This document shows positions 13,480 through 16,135 of a stretch of DNA of 16,135 bases, in pieces. Each line of letters begins with the position of its first letter. The stretch's first letter is position 1. Under the pieces are notes generated by a model that saw nothing but the letters and a program-made list of their open reading frames with translations, was not told the DNA's origin and did not search any database. Both the position numbers and the translations under genes were made by a program. The stretch comes from JAAFJT01 sp043744275 (GTDB lineage Bacteria > Bacteroidota > Bacteroidia > Chitinophagales > Saprospiraceae): contig JAYTUY010000215.1 of NCBI GenBank assembly GCA_043744275.1, positions 1 to 16,135 of the forward strand, given 5' to 3'.

Positions 13480-15003
13480 TTAATCATTCACATCTTCATC
13501 TATTTTATTACTCAAAAAAAGCGTACCGATGACTAAACTCACGGCGGCAATAGCTATCGGATAATATAAACCATTGAATTTGGCAGCCCCGCCTGCAGCA
13601 GCTAAAGCAGTAGCAATAAAAGGCGTCAATCCACCAAAAATGCCGTTGCCGATATGATAAGGCAATGACATAGAGGTATAACGGATACGTGTCGGGAATA
13701 ATTCGACGAGAAAGGCGGCAATAGGTCCGTACACCATCGTAACGAGTAATATTTGGAAAAACACCAACAGCATCATTATCCAATAGTTGCTTTGACTTAA
13801 ATATACGGTCTTTTTTATATCGGGCTTGACAGCGGGCTTTGTGGCGTCTGCTAACTGCGTTTCTTTTTTTATTTCTTCGATATAAGTGCCATCAGTATAG
13901 ACGTTTCTGATAGCGGTGGTGGTGATGATGTCCGAAGGGTTTTTAATATCGGCGGCTATGGTGTTTGATATGGATGATTGCGCTGCTACGATTTGTTTAG
14001 TTGCGCCATCTGCCAAAGCATTCATTGTTTTATAAATCGGGAAATAAGACACGACCGCTATCAACATACCTGCCATCATAATCCATTTGCGCCCCACTTT
14101 ATCCGACCATTTACCAAAAATAACAAAAAAGGGAGTGGCTAACGCAATGGCTATCAACATCAAAGTAATGCGTTGGTCGTCATGCACTTTGAGGGTATTT
14201 TGAATAAAAGAATTGGCATAAAATTGACCCGTGTACCAAACTACGCCTTGTCCAGCCGTTGCACCAAACAATGCCAATAAAACGACTTTCAAGTTTTCTT
14301 TGTTACCAAAACTCTCTTTCAACGGATTGGCAGAAGTCTTGCCTTCGGATTTTAATTTAGAAAATAACGGCGATTCAGCCATTTTTAAACGAATATAGAC
14401 GGAAACAGCCACTAAAAGAATAGAAATCAAGAAAGGAATCCGCCAGCCCCATTCATTGAAAGCGTCCGCGCCCACTTGTTTTTTTGTTAACCAAATAATA
14501 CCCAACGCTAAGAACAAACCCAATGTAGCGGTGGTTTGGATGAAACTGGTGTAATAACCGCGCTCTTTGGCGGACACGTGCTCAGAAACGTAGGTTGCCG
14601 CACCGCCATATTCGCCGCCCAATGCCAAACCTTGTACTAATCGAAGCAATAAAATGACATAGGGTGCTCCTGCAAAATCTTTATAGCTCGGAACTAAGCC
14701 AATCAAGAAAGTAGAAGTGCCCATCAAAAGCAGGGTGACTAAAAACGTGTATTTTCGACCCACAATATCGCCCAATCTTCCAAAAACCAGAGCACCAAAA
14801 GGACGCACTAAGAACCCTGCCGCGAAAGCCGCTAAAGCTGCTAAAAGAGCTGCCGTAGGATTGTTGGAAGGGAAAAATTGTTGAGAAATGATGACTGTCA
14901 ACGTTCCAAAAATATAAAAATCATACCACTCAATCAATGTGCCGATAGACGATGCCCCAATGACCGACCAGAGTGTTTTTTTATCAACTGTTTGTGTACT
15001 CAT
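13480..15003 (-). CDS. MFS transporter, metabolite:H+ symporter (MHS) type
   Basis: 507 residues with about twelve membrane helices. The MHS signatures are clear: SIGTLIEWYDFYIFG at the start, GRLGDIVGRKYTF (loop 2-3), RLVQGLALGGEYGGAATYVSEHV (helix 4), WGWRIPFLIS, and the repeated GKWSDKVGRKW in the second half, then ELFPTRIRYTSMSLPYHIGNGIFGG. Family members (ProP, KgtP, ShiA) import small carboxylates or osmolytes with protons. With acs and a propionyl-type ligase downstream on the same strand, acetate, propionate or a related acid is the likely substrate (inference). Odd point: about 80 extra, mostly hydrophilic residues (about 322-404, ADGATKQIVAAQS to KKTVYLSQSNY) sit in a loop of the second half where standard MHS proteins have a short turn. 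No ACTGAGGGG copy lies in this gene. Confidence 0.92.
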   Translation of the reverse strand: MSTQTVDKKTLWSVIGASSIGTLIEWYDFYIFGTLTVIISQQFFPSNNPTAALLAALAAFAAGFLVRPFGALVFGRLGDIVGRKYTFLVTLLLMGTSTFLIGLVPSYKDFAGAPYVILLLRLVQGLALGGEYGGAATYVSEHVSAKERGYYTSFIQTTATLGLFLALGIIWLTKKQVGADAFNEWGWRIPFLISILLVAVSVYIRLKMAESPLFSKLKSEGKTSANPLKESFGNKENLKVVLLALFGATAGQGVVWYTGQFYANSFIQNTLKVHDDQRITLMLIAIALATPFFVIFGKWSDKVGRKWIMMAGMLIAVVSYFPIYKTMNALADGATKQIVAAQSSISNTIAADIKNPSDIITTTAIRNVYTDGTYIEEIKKETQLADATKPAVKPDIKKTVYLSQSNYWIMMLLVFFQILLVTMVYGPIAAFLVELFPTRIRYTSMSLPYHIGNGIFGGLTPFIATALAAAGGAAKFNGLYYPIAIAAVSLVIGTLFLSNKIDEDVND

Positions 15004-15065
15004 TCTATGTTTGATTATTTCGTTAGATTTAAATCACGAATATAATCACAATTATAAATCTCCCA

Positions 15066-15108
15066 ATAAAAAAAACCGCTAAAGATGTTTCAACATCCCT
15101 AACGGTTT
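15066..15108 (-). terminator. Minus-strand terminator of the 161-aa gene
   Basis: Arms 15073-15089 and 15092-15108 pair over 17 positions. As minus-strand RNA the three imperfect positions are G-U wobbles, whereas on the plus strand they would be A-C mismatches. On the minus strand the stem is followed by TTTTTTATT. This shows a terminator working only in the minus direction, 40 bases past the stop at 15150. Confidence 0.85.
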
Positions 15109-15149
15109 CTTTTTGCAGTCAATTAGTATGAGTTAGCTACTCCTTATCA

Positions 15150-15635
15150 TCAATTAGATGATACCACAGGCGTTGGTGTTTTCTCTTTTTTAGCGGCTTC
15201 TCTCAAAACGGGCGCATCTTGTACAATCTTTTTGAAAATAGGATTGGATTGGAACGCTTTGGCTTGTCTTGCCACATAAGAAATATACCAACAGCAATCT
15301 TTAGAGATAATATCGCGTGGTGATTTCAACACAATCGCGAGATCCTCTACTTGCTTCCGCACATTGTTGATGGCTTCAAAAGCGAGTGTTTTAGTTCTAA
15401 AATCTTCTGCATCATAGATAGCAGCTAAGATTTCAGGGTGATCCTCAGCCACTTTGAGCCAATATTTAGCGGCATTAGCATTGTCATCGCTCAAAAAGGC
15501 GTTGCCTTCTGTGCGTTTTTCAATGGTTTCGCCCAATTGCTTAAACAATTCTAAAGTGCGGGCTTGATGTTCAGCGATTTCCTTGACGAGGTCGTCAACG
15601 CTGAGAGAAACGAGGGTTGCCATTTTTTTAGGCAT
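15150..15635 (-). CDS. Hypothetical helical protein
   Basis: 161 residues, unrecognised. It is soluble, with no signal peptide or membrane helix, and is almost entirely helix-forming: SVDDLVKEIAEHQARTLELFKQLGETIEKR, then NANAAKYWLKVAEDHPEILAAIYDAEDF, then FEAINNVRKQVEDLAIVLKSP, and a Lys/Pro/Thr tail (KKEKTPTPVV). It has two adjacent Cys (DCCWY). The start may be Met1 (MPKK) or Met5. It has its own strong terminator and is separated from the MFS gene by 146 bases, so it is probably a single-gene unit. A four-helix bundle is a guess from the pattern. Confidence 0.8.
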   Translation of the reverse strand: MPKKMATLVSLSVDDLVKEIAEHQARTLELFKQLGETIEKRTEGNAFLSDDNANAAKYWLKVAEDHPEILAAIYDAEDFRTKTLAFEAINNVRKQVEDLAIVLKSPRDIISKDCCWYISYVARQAKAFQSNPIFKKIVQDAPVLREAAKKEKTPTPVVSSN

Positions 15636-15698
15636 GGTTTCATAGTTTTTTAATTAAAAAAAAAGGTTTAATTGTTGAGTTATTGGCGGCACAAGTAC

Positions 15699-15707
15699 CC
15701 CCTCAGT
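15699..15707 (-). repeat. ACTGAGGGG motif, copy 20 (intergenic)
   Basis: TACCCCCTCAGTAAG on plus, 63 bases upstream of the 161-aa gene start, in its likely promoter region. Confidence 0.85.
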
Positions 15708-15854
15708 AAGAATCGTTGTTATAGTGTTGTTTGACGAAATTGTAAGTCAATATGTTTCATTTTTTCTTTTAAATTAAAACGCTCTGTCTAATACCTTCCA
15801 TTATTAAAAAAATATATCCTATTTTACCGCCTTTATCAGTATAAAATAAAGAAT

Positions 15855-15986
15855 ATGACGCATCCAGACGAAAATGATTCTCTACCGCCCTTTGTCAAAT
15901 CGTGGCGACAATTATATTTATGGGTTGTCCTTAGTTTGGTCTTAACTATTGGACTGTTGTATCTTTTTGGTAAATACTTTTCTTAG
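15855..15986 (+). CDS. 43-aa single-helix membrane protein
   Basis: ATG at 15855 to TAG at 15986. An acidic N-terminus (MTHPDENDSLPPFVKSWRQL) is followed by one helix at about residues 20-39 (LYLWVVLSLVLTIGLLYLFG) and a KYFS end. The LPP-F-KSW-QLY start followed by a helix is a pattern I know from small Bacteroidota proteins encoded just before sodium:solute symporters; the next gene lies outside the window, so this cannot be tested here. Such proteins are usually skipped by annotation because of their length. Membrane topology with the N-terminus inside is a guess. Confidence 0.75.
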   Translation: MTHPDENDSLPPFVKSWRQLYLWVVLSLVLTIGLLYLFGKYFS

Positions 15987-15999
15987 TTGGTTGTTATGA

Positions 16000-16038
16000 G
16001 TTGATAGTTGAAAGTTGATAGTTGAAAGTTGATAGTTA
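16000..16038 (+). repeat. 14-nt tandem repeat GTTGATAGTTGAAA
   Basis: Two exact copies (16000-16013, 16014-16027) plus a partial third ending GTTA at 16038. Each unit is two heptamers, GTTGATA and GTTGAAA. It begins 14 bases past the 43-aa gene stop and continues into GTTATGGGTTTG, as in the array at 3360-3401. Confidence 0.75.
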
Positions 16039-16045
16039 TGGGTTT

Positions 16046-16135
16046 GCCAAGGGCATTCCTTCGGAAGAAAATGCCGTTAGGCATATAATATCGGTAGAAA
16101 GTAGCGAAAAATTTGTCGTAAGTCACAGAGGGACG
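16046..16135 (+). repeat. Start of a dispersed intergenic repeat, cut by the window end
   Basis: 16046-16068 matches 4689-4711 (20 of 23). The next bases, ATGCCGTTAGGCAT then ATATCGGTAGAAA, match 13255-13283 of the palindromic element. The remainder to 16135 shows no open frame of note. Confidence 0.5.

Noticed and set aside
209..15707. ACTGAGGGG as a simple transcription-factor operator
   Set aside because: 14 of 20 copies are inside coding sequence, including gene centres and 3' ends, with no fixed distance to starts. It is not symmetric, unlike most operators. A minor regulatory use is not excluded.
209..15707. ACTGAGGGG as a Chi or KOPS-like polar site
   Set aside because: Copies are balanced 10 to 10 between strands within one short segment, whereas polar sites are normally skewed. 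Not fully excluded, because the replication direction is unknown and the sample is small.

Overview
The window looks like a chromosomal segment of a gliding-type Bacteroidota (Saprospiria/Chitinophagales-like is my best guess). The reasons are a clear GldC homologue, a giant secreted protein with HYR repeats, PepSY-type periplasmic proteins, AT-rich intergenic DNA, little visible Shine-Dalgarno sequence, and two matches to the Bacteroidota -7 promoter element TAnnTTTG. No rRNA, tRNA, CRISPR array, transposase or phage gene is visible.

Layout. 1-2757 (-): 5' part of a large secreted adhesin-like gene (signal peptide, Asn/Gly-rich repeat region, tandem HYR domains) that leaves the window at base 1. 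2758-3456: non-coding, with hairpins and heptamer repeats. 3457-4560 (-): gldC and, upstream of it, a TIP30-like NAD(P)-binding protein. 4774-7423 (+): a membrane/metal group made of a PepSY membrane protein, a small exported protein of unknown function, a periplasmic PepSY-like protein and a CDF zinc-type exporter. 7572-8291 (+): an unrecognised two-helix membrane protein. 8691-15003 (-): a short-chain fatty-acid module read MFS symporter, 76-aa membrane protein, acetyl-CoA synthetase, propionyl-CoA-synthetase-like enzyme, with repeats or hairpins in the gaps. 15150-15635 (-): hypothetical helical protein. 15855-15986 (+): 43-aa single-helix membrane protein, followed by repeats to the window end.

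How the genes fit together (inference): the MFS protein probably imports a small carboxylate, which the two AMP-forming ligases activate to acetyl-CoA and propionyl-CoA. The PepSY/CDF group probably serves metal handling at the envelope. gldC and the HYR protein fit a surface-gliding, protein-secreting cell.

The most striking signal is not a gene. The 9-mer ACTGAGGGG (or its complement CCCCTCAGT) occurs 20 times in 16 kb, where about 0.12 is expected for equal base use. It is split 10/10 between strands, 14 copies inside genes and 6 between them. It is read in more than one frame and in both directions, and once forms an inverted pair making a terminator-like hairpin. Most copies extend to TACTGAGGGG. 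Density, size, strand balance and the inverted pair resemble the DNA uptake sequences of Neisseriaceae and Pasteurellaceae, which I do not know to be described in Bacteroidota. Several other repeat families (14-nt/heptamer tandem arrays, a 30-bp perfect inverted repeat, a 200-bp palindromic element with a possible target duplication) sit in the intergenic DNA.
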